Shown here piece after piece: positions 8,965 to 17,129 of a stretch of 64,000 nt of DNA (positions are counted from its first letter, which is position 1; each line of letters starts with the position of its first letter). This DNA comes from DAOPYU01 sp942493245. GTDB taxonomy: Bacteria; Sumerlaeota; Sumerlaeia; UBA8349. Made by a program: the position numbers and the translations under genes. The DNA lies in NCBI GenBank assembly GCA_942493245.1, contig OW818685.1:3224001-3288000 (forward strand), read 5' to 3'. Below the pieces are notes generated by a model. That model did no database searches. It was not told the DNA's origin and was given only the letters and a program-made list of their open reading frames with translations.

Positions 8965-10310
8965 GCCTCTTCAAAGGAATCTGTGGGTGAATTCTGGCTC
9001 GGGTAGGTCGCCAAGCCGGTGATACAACGCGATTTCCAGCGTTTTGAACGTGCCGTACCCATACGCCATTTTTGTGCACAGTTTGGCTTTGTTGTTCAGA
9101 CCCTCCACCACCCCGCTGGAAAACTCCTTTTTTGCCCGGAACCAGTTCAGGATCAGTTCGCGGTGGCTGCGCAGCATCCGCGCCACTTTTTTGATCGGTT
9201 CGATACGGCTGTACATCGCCCGCCGGCACCAGGCGTCCAGGAACCGCCCCGCCCAGGGGGGCGAAACATACTCCCAGAACTGCTGGAAATCCTCCTTCAT
9301 CAGGTAGGCCTTGACCGTCCTGAGATTGTACGGCAACAGGCTCTCGAGTTTCTCGTGCTGCTTGCCCGTCAGGTTCGACCAGCGCTTGAGCAGGCACCAG
9401 CGGCTCTTGTGCAACAACGGCTCGAGGCCCTTGCGTTTCATCTGCTTGGCCTCGTCCGAGCGCACCTGATCGAGCGCCTTGTTCAGGTGCGCCACGATGT
9501 GGAAACGGTCCAGGATGTGGAGGGCATGGGGGACCTTCCGGGCGATCACCTTCAGGTACGGTTTCCACATGTCGCTGGCTACGAACTCGATCAAACCGCT
9601 GCGTTCGTGCCCCAACAAGTGAAAGAACGCCAGCAGCGTTTTAACGGTCCGCTCCCGCCCCACCCACAGCAAACGCTTGCGGCCCTGGTTGATCTGGTAA
9701 ACCACGGTGGCGTAGGTGTGACCCTTCGCCCAGGCGATTTCATCCACGCCGATGGCGCTGATCCCCGTCAGGTCCAGATGCGCGCGCCCCCAAACCACCG
9801 CCTGTTCGACGGCGCAGGCCACCGTGTGCCAGGACGTCTGAAACGCCTCGGCCACGCCCGCCCAGGACAGACGCTTGGCCCATCGCGACAGAAACCAGAC
9901 GTAGGCCGTGCAGATCGGGCTTTTCCCCTCGGCCCAGGGAACCGCCTCGACCTTGACGTCGCACCGGGGACAGTTGACACGGCGCATGGCGTAGAGGAAG
10001 TGGACCACAATGCCCCAGAAGGGAATGAACTCGAAGCGCCGCTCGGCCAGCGTGTCGTAGCCCGGAGCCTTGCGTCCACAACCCGAACAGATCGCCCGGC
10101 TGCCCCGACGCGCCCGGATCGGGATCTCCAGGATTACTTGCCCGTCCTTCTCGATCATCCGCTCGGCGCCATAGACAAAACCCTTGAATTTTTGGACTCG
10201 GTTGAGGATTGTTCGGATGTGCATCTCGTCTCCGTTCCCGTTGCTCGATTTCTGGCGAAACCAATCAACCTGAACGCGCGTCGAGATGCACGCTTAAAGA
10301 ATCCTTGCCT
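8965..10310. mobile_element. ISL3-family insertion sequence (ends approximate)
   Basis: The element contains one transposase gene on the minus strand. Imperfect inverted ends are suggested by AAGGAATCTGT at 8974-8984 and AAAGAATCCTT at 10296-10306 (reverse complement AAGGATTCTTT). I could not fix the exact termini or an 8-bp target duplication, so the boundaries may be off by tens of bases. The transposase frame is intact, so the copy may be active. Confidence 0.7.
8971..10224 (-). CDS. ISL3-family transposase
   Basis: The 417-residue intact protein has the ISL3 layout. The N-terminal zinc ribbon is Cys46/Cys49 and Cys85/Cys88 (CSGCGRKAPGYDT...NCPRCDVK), followed by a helix-turn-helix region (LSWAGVAEAFQTSWHTV) and a DDE transposase core. 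Candidate catalytic acids are in IGVDEIAWAKGH, FVASDMWKPYL and VVEGLNNKAK. The length is normal for the family and no frameshift is seen. It is flanked by repeat-rich intergenic DNA, so insertion probably broke no gene. Confidence 0.95.
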   Translation of the reverse strand: MHIRTILNRVQKFKGFVYGAERMIEKDGQVILEIPIRARRGSRAICSGCGRKAPGYDTLAERRFEFIPFWGIVVHFLYAMRRVNCPRCDVKVEAVPWAEGKSPICTAYVWFLSRWAKRLSWAGVAEAFQTSWHTVACAVEQAVVWGRAHLDLTGISAIGVDEIAWAKGHTYATVVYQINQGRKRLLWVGRERTVKTLLAFFHLLGHERSGLIEFVASDMWKPYLKVIARKVPHALHILDRFHIVAHLNKALDQVRSDEAKQMKRKGLEPLLHKSRWCLLKRWSNLTGKQHEKLESLLPYNLRTVKAYLMKEDFQQFWEYVSPPWAGRFLDAWCRRAMYSRIEPIKKVARMLRSHRELILNWFRAKKEFSSGVVEGLNNKAKLCTKMAYGYGTFKTLEIALYHRLGDLPEPEFTHRFL

Positions 10311-11120
10311 CTTGAACTTCCGGCCTCCTTGCCTACAATATTGAGATCGTCTCGGAGGATAGGGCGCTGCTGGAGAGCAACCCGAGCGCCGCAGACGACG
10401 CCGAAACACAAGGGCCGGAGGTCAGGCCGCAAACCGAGCCTCCGGCCTGACGTATCATCGAGTGTTTTGGCACCAATGCGAAAAACTCATCAAAATCTAT
10501 CCACAAATTCTTTCAAAGAACCAGAAAAAGGGACGTATCTCTTCGCGCATGTTCCGGGGAAATCGGGACCCCGGAACGATTCGCCAGACGGGGACACGAT
10601 TCTCGAATAAGAAACCTCGAAACAGACCGAATACCCGGCGCGGAGGAACCGCAACTGAACTTCAACCACGAAAAGTACGAAATACCTGGCGCAGCGAAGC
10701 CACAACCAAAACCAATTTAACGCAAAGGCGCGGAGACACAGAGACGCAAAGATCCCGGAAATTTACAGGGCCTGTTGGGTTTTTCCTATTCATGCTTGAG
10801 GTCCGTGTCTTGTCCACTTCCCATTCGTCCCTCTGCGTCCTTGCGTCTTTGCGGCTCTGCGTTTTGTGGTTAATTGTACTTGTGTTACAGACAAATCGTC
10901 GCGGCTTGCGTAGATTCTGCGAGAGAGTCGTACGAAAACAGCGGTTTTTCGTGTTTTTCGTGCCTTTCGTGGTTGAAAAAATCGGGTCCACACTCTTCTG
11001 CTTGCAGAGCAAAAAAACAGCCTCGGCTTCTGTAGATCCCGCGAGAGAGTCGTTACAAAACGGTCTCTTTCCCATGTTCCACCTTTCGCGGTCTGGGTAC
11101 TCTGTTGAGGCAACTTCGTA
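10311..11120. repeat. Intergenic block of dispersed repeats and hairpins
   Basis: No gene is supported in these ~800 bases. The stretch holds two hairpins (10421-10451 with GTCAGGCCG arms; 10551-10577 with GTTCCGGGG arms). It also holds an inverted pair of the widespread 'acgcaaaggcg..gacgcaaag' repeat (10718-10750 and, reversed, 10825-10875) around a ~75-bp core, and AACCACGAAAAGTACGAAA / TTTCGTGCCTTTCGTGGTT elements (10664-10685, 10948-10980). Two copies of a 'GCGAGAGAGTCGT' repeat lie at 10902-10940 and 11018-11060, and a third, inverted, at 18820-18858. Open frames here only translate these repeats. Confidence 0.8.
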
Positions 11121-12896
11121 TCAATAGTTTCGCACAATACGAAAACCAATCCGATCGGATTTTTTCCCAATGAAAACCCTGTCTCGGAAGGCGGATCGAC
11201 ATTCCGCTGGAGTCGAACCCCAGGAGCCACCCCGAACCGTATTGAACCAGGTCGGATGGTTCGAATCCGATCGGGCGGACGCGAAGGACAAGGTTCCAAA
11301 ATTAATCCGATCCCGGTGACCCGGATAGAAATTATACCGGGTCTTGGTCCACTCCGCGACGTTTCCGTACATGTCGCACAACCCGAAGGCGTTCGGCGCA
11401 TACGAACCCACGGATTTTGGGGAGGAACCATTGAAATTCGCAACTTCCAGGGAGAGCGTCGTCCCCACCGAATAAGCGGAGGCAACACCGGCCCGACAGG
11501 CATACTCCCATTGTTCTTCATCGGGCAGGTCATAAGCGCGCTTCACTTTCTGGGAAAGTTTGTTACAGAAAAGATCCGCATACTCACTCGTTACATTCTC
11601 GACCGGGTTTTTCGGGGCCTTGAATTTTGACTGGTTTTCTCGTTCTCCCATAACCGCGCTATATTGTTCCTGCGTGATCTCGTATTTGCTCATCCAGAAT
11701 CCCCGAACCTCAACCTCCCGAACCGGGCCTTCATTGTCGTTTCGACCAGGCTCGGAAACTTCCGAACCCATCCGGAATTTCCCGCCGGGAATCCACACCA
11801 TTTCAATCGAGGCCAATTCTTCCGATATGGGTTTATGCGATACTTCTCCTGTTGGAGACGTGACAACAACATACATGGAGTCGTCCGGTATTTTTTCCAC
11901 ATACGGCCGGGGCTCCACATGCTCCACCCCGCCAGACAACATCCGCAGGTAGTCCACAGTTTTCGGATGGACTCCGAGATAATTATTGCCCGAGAACGCA
12001 CCGATACTTATATTCCTTTCAAGAAACGAAAGCCCTTGCTTCTTCAACTTGGCAAAAGCGTTTCGGGCTTCTTCGATCGCCTTGCGGCTGTTGTCATTCT
12101 TCCCCTTCTCCTTTTCGACACGGGCGGTGACAGCCAGCCAGACCGACTCCTCATCCACCCCGGCTTCTTTGGCCGCAATGAACGCATCGGCAAAATCAGT
12201 TGAATAACAAGAAAGCCCCATCGAAATGAAGTATTCCGGCATATTTTCAGCCCTTTTATCGATTTCTTCTCTTTGAGGCAACCAAGCCACAATCATTCCT
12301 GCGATCGCTTCGGTAAGCAAACGAACGGCCTCCGGCGTGTCTCCTTTTTCGATCAGAAGGGTACTCAATTGAAGCTTAAGCGCAGGTCCGGCTGTTATGT
12401 CGCTCCTTTTCATGGAAGCCAACCCCTCACGGAGCCACTCGATCTTCTTTTCAGAATCGCTTTCGCTTTTTGCCCGGTAGTAATAATAGTCATTGAAACT
12501 GGAAATTCTTTTCTTTCTCCTATTTGGAGACTTATCCAAGACCGCCTCCATCTGCCTGCTCAGAATTCTGGCTCGCTCAATCGCCTGGACCAATTTCCAG
12601 TACGCCTCTTCTCCCCAGGAATACATGTTGTCGCTTGGGGATATCTTTTCTTTTTCCACCCAGAGCATGAGGGACGAATGCATGGACGCCAGATCGTCAA
12701 TCATCCACTCCGCATTGTTCCGGATAACCTCTTTCCGGCTCTTGAAGGCCGCCAGGGCTGCGTCCGCATCTGCCGACTTCAGGGTGGTGGAAGTCGTGGG
12801 GGCTGTCGGTTCTTCCGAATAACCGGGCACAACTCCCAAGCCCGACAAAAGAAGCAGAACGCAAAGCGATTGAAGTCTGAGAAAGGCGCGAACCAT
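11121..12896 (-). CDS. Secreted formylglycine-generating-enzyme-like (SUMF1/PvdO family) protein
   Basis: The start at 12896 has a strong AGGAGG site and a signal peptide (residues ~1-27). Residues ~50-345 are mainly helical with a repeat-like segment (SDSEKKIEWLREGL, KGDTPEAVRLLTEAI). The C-terminal ~230 residues (from ~360) form an FGE-sulfatase domain: MVWIPGGKFRMGS, EVEVRGFWMSKYEITQEQY, YDLPDEEQWEYACRAG, FGLCDMYGNVAEWT and TVRGGSWGSTPAECRSAFRDR. The final motif has one cysteine, and I see no partner placed as in copper-dependent sulfatase-activating enzymes. It is therefore more likely a structural or other FGE-fold protein than a true maturase. The linker after the signal peptide shares TLKSADA with the protein at 3561-5138. 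Confidence 0.88.
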   Translation of the reverse strand: MVRAFLRLQSLCVLLLLSGLGVVPGYSEEPTAPTTSTTLKSADADAALAAFKSRKEVIRNNAEWMIDDLASMHSSLMLWVEKEKISPSDNMYSWGEEAYWKLVQAIERARILSRQMEAVLDKSPNRRKKRISSFNDYYYYRAKSESDSEKKIEWLREGLASMKRSDITAGPALKLQLSTLLIEKGDTPEAVRLLTEAIAGMIVAWLPQREEIDKRAENMPEYFISMGLSCYSTDFADAFIAAKEAGVDEESVWLAVTARVEKEKGKNDNSRKAIEEARNAFAKLKKQGLSFLERNISIGAFSGNNYLGVHPKTVDYLRMLSGGVEHVEPRPYVEKIPDDSMYVVVTSPTGEVSHKPISEELASIEMVWIPGGKFRMGSEVSEPGRNDNEGPVREVEVRGFWMSKYEITQEQYSAVMGERENQSKFKAPKNPVENVTSEYADLFCNKLSQKVKRAYDLPDEEQWEYACRAGVASAYSVGTTLSLEVANFNGSSPKSVGSYAPNAFGLCDMYGNVAEWTKTRYNFYPGHRDRINFGTLSFASARSDSNHPTWFNTVRGGSWGSTPAECRSAFRDRVFIGKKSDRIGFRIVRNY

Positions 12897-13290
12897 CTGT
12901 TTCCTCCTGGTTGGGGGTGACTCTGATTGGAAACCCTTTGTCCTGTATTTATTCGGTAATTGACTTCAGGACCGCCGTATCGAAAAAGAACGACTCAAAA
13001 CAACCCGTCCCGAAATTCTGCTCCACATGCATCCCTTGCGCATGTTAAGCGTCTTCTGTTTAGTTGGCCATTACAAATTCGAACTATTTTTCCATCGCAG
13101 ACAGGTGACATTTCTATTATGCGTTGACAAGGGGATAGAACCTCCTTGACTTTCAACGCATGAAATGTTGAACTGAGCGCCCATTTGGAAGAACCGGCTT
13201 GTTTGCCATACGCGCAGGGAAGGATGCAAGGGCGAACCCGGTCAATGTGTTGCGGCTTGGAAATGCCCGAGAACGAGAAAGGACGCGTCT
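12897..13290. promoter_or_regulatory. 394-bp divergent intergenic region with long palindrome at 13120-13160
   Basis: The region separates the leftward FGE-like gene from the rightward GH10 gene. A two-part inverted repeat, TGCGTTGA-CAAGG (13120-13132) with CCTTG...TCAACGCA (13144-13160), is centred near 13140, about 150 bp upstream of the GH10 start. Because both genes point away from it, it is not an ordinary terminator. An operator or a structured repeat is more likely. No other gene is seen. Confidence 0.55.
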
Positions 13291-14565
13291 ATGCGTATTG
13301 AATTGTTCAAAAGGCCGATCTTGATCGTTGTGACCTTGTTTTACTGCCTGTCGGGGGGTGTCCCCGGAGCCGACACTCATGCGGATCTGATGCGCGAGGC
13401 CGATGCGTCCATCGAAAAGGTTCGCAAGGGCACGCTGCTCATCGAAGCCGCTCCCAACACGGAAGTGCGTGTCGAGCAGGCGCGCCACGAATTCTGGTTT
13501 GGGGCGGCGCTTTCCAACAGCGCTTTCGGGGGCGGTCGCATGAGTCCGCAGGACAGGGAAAAGTACCGGGCCGTCTTTCTGGAAAATTTCAATTCTGCCG
13601 TAACGGAAAACGCCCTCAAATGGCCTTCCATGGAACCGCGTCGCGGCTCCGTGAATTATTCGGTTGTGGACGCGATGCTGCAATGGACGGACGAGCACCA
13701 GATTCCTCTGCGCGGGCACAATATCTACTGGGGCATCACGGATTTTGTCCAGAAATGGGTCCTGGATTTGTCCGACGATGAACTGCGCGAAGTTCTCAAA
13801 AATCGCGGGTTGGACATCGGCAAACGCTATGCGGGCCGATTTGCCGAGTACGATCTGAACAACGAGATGCTGCATGGCAACTATTATGAACAGCGTCTCG
13901 GTAAAGACATCACGCTTCAAATGGCCCGGTGGGTCCGCGAGGGGGATCCCCAAGCGGTTCTGTTTCTCAACGATTACGACATTCTGACCGGGGCGCTGGT
14001 GGACGATTACGTGCGGCACATCCGGGGTTTCCTCGATCAGGGGGTGCCCATCGGAGGCATCGGCGCGCAGGGGCATCTGCACGGCGATGCGTTCGACGCG
14101 CAGGTGCTTCGCAGTTCGCTCGATAAACTGGCCCAGTTCAATCTCCCCATTCGTGTCACGGAGTTCAATTTTCCCGGCCAGCACTCCAAGTTCTATCGAG
14201 ACCGGACTTTAGTCCCCACCGAAGAAGAGGAAGAGGCCAAAGCGCGGGCGATTGTGGATTACTACCGTATCTGCTTCGCACAGGAACGCGTCGAAGGCAT
14301 CCTCATGTGGGGCTTCTGGGCCGGAGACAATTGGATTCCCGCCAGTTCCCTTTATAAGCGCGACTGGACTCCACTCCCGGCCGCAAAGGCGTATCGAGAC
14401 CTGGTGTTTAAGCAATGGTGGACGAACTGGCAAGGGCGAACGGACGAAAAGGGACGGTGCGAAGTGAGGGCGTTTTACGGAAAACACCGGGTTACCGTGG
14501 GAGGGAAGGAACAGGGAGTGGAGTTGCGTAAGGCACAGGGAAGCGCCACTGTGTCGTTCAAGTAG
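13291..14565 (+). CDS. Secreted GH10 endo-xylanase-like enzyme
   Basis: This 424-residue protein starts at an ATG preceded by AAAGGA and has a signal peptide (~1-27). After a short N-terminal beta domain (~30-65) comes a GH10 TIM barrel. It contains TENALKWPSMEP (substrate-binding), LRGHNIYWG (the GH10 RGHTLVWH equivalent), DLNNEMLHG with acid/base Glu192, GIGAQGHLH, IRVTEFN with nucleophile Glu291, and GILMWGFW. All catalytic elements are intact. GH10 enzymes cleave beta-1,4-xylan. Here the RGHNIYWG and DLNNE variants mark the divergent PVC-type subgroup, so the substrate could be another beta-glycan. The Tat-exported sugar enzymes that follow suggest a small glycan-use cluster. Confidence 0.92.
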   Translation: MRIELFKRPILIVVTLFYCLSGGVPGADTHADLMREADASIEKVRKGTLLIEAAPNTEVRVEQARHEFWFGAALSNSAFGGGRMSPQDREKYRAVFLENFNSAVTENALKWPSMEPRRGSVNYSVVDAMLQWTDEHQIPLRGHNIYWGITDFVQKWVLDLSDDELREVLKNRGLDIGKRYAGRFAEYDLNNEMLHGNYYEQRLGKDITLQMARWVREGDPQAVLFLNDYDILTGALVDDYVRHIRGFLDQGVPIGGIGAQGHLHGDAFDAQVLRSSLDKLAQFNLPIRVTEFNFPGQHSKFYRDRTLVPTEEEEEAKARAIVDYYRICFAQERVEGILMWGFWAGDNWIPASSLYKRDWTPLPAAKAYRDLVFKQWWTNWQGRTDEKGRCEVRAFYGKHRVTVGGKEQGVELRKAQGSATVSFK

Positions 14566-14589
14566 GGGGATTATGGCTCGACACGGACC

Positions 14590-14630
14590 GCAAGCCCCAA
14601 GGGGTTGCCAGCGGGATACATTTTTTTTAT
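14590..14630 (+). terminator. Possible weak terminator after the GH10 gene
   Basis: A hairpin GCAAGCCCC-AA-GGGGTTGC (14590-14608, one bulge) lies 25 bases past the stop codon. A run of eight T starts 12 bases beyond the stem (14621-14628). The gap makes this only a tentative terminator. Confidence 0.35.
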
Positions 14631-14666
14631 CAATGAGATCAACAAATCCGGGAAAGGAGATTGATT

Positions 14667-16055
14667 GTGCAGAAACAAAGTGAAAAGACGAAAGTGGCAG
14701 GTTTGACACGGCGGAAGTTTCTGGCCGGTACGGCGGCGATGGCCACCTTCATGATTGTGCCGCGGCACGTGCTGGGAGGCGAGGCCGGGCCTGCGCCCAG
14801 CGAGAAACTCAACATGGGTTGCATCGGCGTCGGCGGTATGCAGGGCTTCAGCGATGTCAACTCCGTCTCGAGCGAGAACATCTATGCGCTGTGCGATGTG
14901 GACGAAGAGAATCTCAAAAAGGCGGCCGAGAAGTTCCCGAAAGCCAAACTCTATCGCGACTTCCGCGAAATGCTCGACAAGGAAGCGAAGAACCTGAATG
15001 GCGTGACGATCACGATCCCCGACCACATGCATGCCACGGCGGCGCTCTGGGCCATGGAACGGGGGATTGGCGTTCATAGCCAGAAACCGCTCACCCAGAC
15101 CGTCTGGGAGGCGCGCCAGCTGGCAAACGCCGCAAAGAAATACAAGGTGGCGACCCAGATGGGCAACCAGGGTTACTCCTCCACGGCCACCCGCATCGCC
15201 TGCGAGTATATCTGGAATGACGAGATCGGCGAAGTCTCCGAGGTGCACTCGTGGAATGGCGGCGGTTTCTCCCGCGGTATCACGCAATGGCCGGCGACCG
15301 AACCGGTTCCCGCCTCGCTGAACTGGGACCTCTGGCAGGGCCGGGCGCAGGAACGCCCCTACAGTTCCAAGATCCATCCGATCAACTGGCGCGGGTTTCT
15401 CGATTACGGCACGATGATGATCGGCGACTGGGGTATCCACCAGTATGGGCCGGCCAACTGGGCGCTGGGACTGGGAGAAACGTATCCGGAGAGCGTGCAG
15501 TGCTTCGCGGTTGAGGGCGCCAATCCGGTGACCTATCCCAGCTACGCCTGCAAACTCCACTGGCCGGAGCGCCCGAGCAAGTACGTCAAGTCGGGCAAGA
15601 TGCGCCCGGTGGATGTGTACTGGTACGAAGGCAGTGTAACCAACGCCTTCAAGCGTCCGGACGCCATCCCGGAAGACGACATGAAGAGCATCAACGAGAT
15701 CTTCATCGGGACCAAGGGCTATCTGGGCACGATGGACCGGGGCGAAAGTTATACCCTGCTGCCGCGTGAAAAACAGAAGAATCACCCGCGGCCGCCGGAA
15801 GTGATCGAGCGTTCGCCCGGTCATTTCGAGGATTGGATTCGCGCCCTGAAGGGGGGCAAGCCCGCGTGCTCGAACTTCGAGATCTCCGGCCCCTACACCG
15901 AATGGATGCTGCTGGGCGCAATCAGTTGGCGTTTCCCGAATGAAAATCTGGTGTGGGATGGCAAGAACCTGCGCTTCACCAACAACGAAAAGGCCAACGA
16001 GTTTGTCCGGCCCAATTTCCGCAAGGGCTGGGAACTGAAGGACGTCCCCGCTTGA
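14667..16055 (+). CDS. Tat-exported Gfo/Idh/MocA oxidoreductase
   Basis: I chose GTG at 14667 because AAGGAG (14654-14659) sits seven bases upstream; the in-frame TTG at 14661 is too close. The 462-residue protein begins with a Tat signal (LTRRKFLAGTAAMA). It then has a Rossmann NAD(P)-binding fold (MGCIGVGGMQG; CDVDEENL) and the sugar-oxidoreductase motif GVHSQKPLT, where the classical EKP lysine is kept and Glu is replaced by Gln as in a PVC-type subgroup. The C-terminal domain contains DYGTMMIGDWGIHQYG. Members oxidise or isomerise sugars with NAD(P) or a bound cofactor. A TIM-barrel isomerase gene follows 42 bp downstream and is likely co-transcribed, which is a frequent pairing in sugar breakdown. 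Confidence 0.9.
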   Translation: MQKQSEKTKVAGLTRRKFLAGTAAMATFMIVPRHVLGGEAGPAPSEKLNMGCIGVGGMQGFSDVNSVSSENIYALCDVDEENLKKAAEKFPKAKLYRDFREMLDKEAKNLNGVTITIPDHMHATAALWAMERGIGVHSQKPLTQTVWEARQLANAAKKYKVATQMGNQGYSSTATRIACEYIWNDEIGEVSEVHSWNGGGFSRGITQWPATEPVPASLNWDLWQGRAQERPYSSKIHPINWRGFLDYGTMMIGDWGIHQYGPANWALGLGETYPESVQCFAVEGANPVTYPSYACKLHWPERPSKYVKSGKMRPVDVYWYEGSVTNAFKRPDAIPEDDMKSINEIFIGTKGYLGTMDRGESYTLLPREKQKNHPRPPEVIERSPGHFEDWIRALKGGKPACSNFEISGPYTEWMLLGAISWRFPNENLVWDGKNLRFTNNEKANEFVRPNFRKGWELKDVPA

Positions 16056-16097
16056 TCGGGGATCGGAATAGATCCACCATATTGAGAGGAACCGAAC

Positions 16098-16991
16098 ATG
16101 ACACAGAGCACCCTCCACAATCTCATGAACCGGCGCGCCTTCCTCGGCGGTACCGCCGCGCTGGCCGCTTGCGCGGTCCTGCCGCGCAGCGTCTTCAGCG
16201 CTGAGGCGGCCAAGCCCAATTCCGTCTTCAACGGCGTGCGCATCGGCTGCATCACGTACAGTTACCGCGGCACACCCGATTCGGCTCAGGACACGCTCAA
16301 AGCCCTCCTTCAGGATGGCCTGAGCGAAGTCGAACTGATGGGCGGCACGATTCTGTCCTACATCGGCGGGCCGGCCAAGGCGACCGACGAAGAACGCCAG
16401 GCGCAACTGGTCAAGTGCGCCGAGCTGCGCAAGATGTTCAACGACGCCGGCGTCAATATCCACATCCACAAGACCGATTTCGGCAAGTCGGACGAGACGA
16501 TCGATTTCAATTTCCAGATCGCCAAGGCGCTCGGCTGCAACGGCATCACCCTGGAGCGTTCGGAAGAGATGGCCAAGAAACTGGCGCCGTTCGCCGACAA
16601 GCACAAAATCTGGGTCGCCTTTCACAACCACACGGACAACTACCCGGTGATGGACAAGCCCGATCCGATTCTGGAGTACGGCAAGTACATCGGCTTCAAC
16701 TTCGACGTCGGTCACTATGTCGCCGGGACCAAGGGCAAGTCGCCCATCCCGGTCATCGAGAAATACCACGACCGCATCGTCAGTCTGCACCTGAAGGACC
16801 GCACCGCCGACGGCAAGAACTTGCCCTTCGGTACAGGTGAGACCCCGCTGAAAGAAATCCTCCAGCTCATGAAGAAAGAGAAGTGGACTTTCCCGGCGGA
16901 CATCGAACTCGAGTATCAGGTCCCGCAGGGTTCAAGCCCGGTCGCGGAAGTGGCCAAGTGCGTCCAGTTCTGCAAAGAAGCGCTGGCCTGA
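16098..16991 (+). CDS. Tat-exported sugar isomerase/epimerase (xylose-isomerase-like TIM barrel)
   Basis: The 297-residue protein starts at ATG 16098 with GAGAGGA upstream. It has a Tat signal (MNRRAFLGGTAALAACAV) and an AP-endonuclease-2/xylose-isomerase TIM barrel. Likely metal and substrate residues lie in EVELMGG, NIHIHKTDFG, WVAFHNHTDNYP, NFDVGHYVAG, IVSLHLKDR and PADIELEY. These match the conserved Glu/His/Asp ladder of sugar phosphate isomerases/epimerases. Its partner is the upstream oxidoreductase, and a strong terminator closes the pair. Periplasmic 3-keto-sugar chemistry or epimerisation is plausible by family context but not shown. Confidence 0.9.
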   Translation: MTQSTLHNLMNRRAFLGGTAALAACAVLPRSVFSAEAAKPNSVFNGVRIGCITYSYRGTPDSAQDTLKALLQDGLSEVELMGGTILSYIGGPAKATDEERQAQLVKCAELRKMFNDAGVNIHIHKTDFGKSDETIDFNFQIAKALGCNGITLERSEEMAKKLAPFADKHKIWVAFHNHTDNYPVMDKPDPILEYGKYIGFNFDVGHYVAGTKGKSPIPVIEKYHDRIVSLHLKDRTADGKNLPFGTGETPLKEILQLMKKEKWTFPADIELEYQVPQGSSPVAEVAKCVQFCKEALA

Positions 16992-17010
16992 TATTCTTCC
17001 CCAGACAAAG

Positions 17011-17055
17011 ACGCTCTCCCGGATTTCCAGGCCCGGGAGAGCGTTCTTCATTTTC
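17011..17055 (+). terminator. Intrinsic terminator after the isomerase
   Basis: A perfect 12-bp stem ACGCTCTCCCGG/CCGGGAGAGCGT (17011-17022 with 17033-17044) is followed by tcttcatttt. It lies 20 bases after the isomerase stop codon and ends the oxidoreductase-isomerase unit. Confidence 0.9.
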
Positions 17056-17090
17056 CCACCTAGACCAGGGATTTATCGAGTTTTCGGGAG

Positions 17091-17123
17091 CCTCACTCCC
17101 CAACAGGATTCGGACTTTTCCGG
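17091..17123. repeat. Left copy of a 33-bp direct repeat flanking an oxidoreductase gene
   Basis: The segment matches 18608-18640 at 27 of 33 positions in the same orientation, sharing a GATTCGGACTTTT core. The two copies bracket the leftward oxidoreductase gene 17130-18458 closely. The left copy ends 7 bases from that gene's stop codon. Confidence 0.6.
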
Positions 17124-17129
17124 GTGAAT

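Noticed and set aside
10462..11127. Long open frames in the 10.4-11.1 kb intergenic region
   Set aside because: They only translate dispersed repeats and hairpins on both strands and show no domain or ribosome-binding site.
11121..12896. Sulfatase maturase for the sulfatase at 46128
   Set aside because: The FGE-fold protein acts on Cys-type sites if at all, lacks an obvious second active-site cysteine and is 33 kb away. The anSME at 50195 is the better candidate.
17011..17055. Small RNA gene
   Set aside because: The strong hairpin and tail directly after a stop codon are explained by an ordinary terminator.
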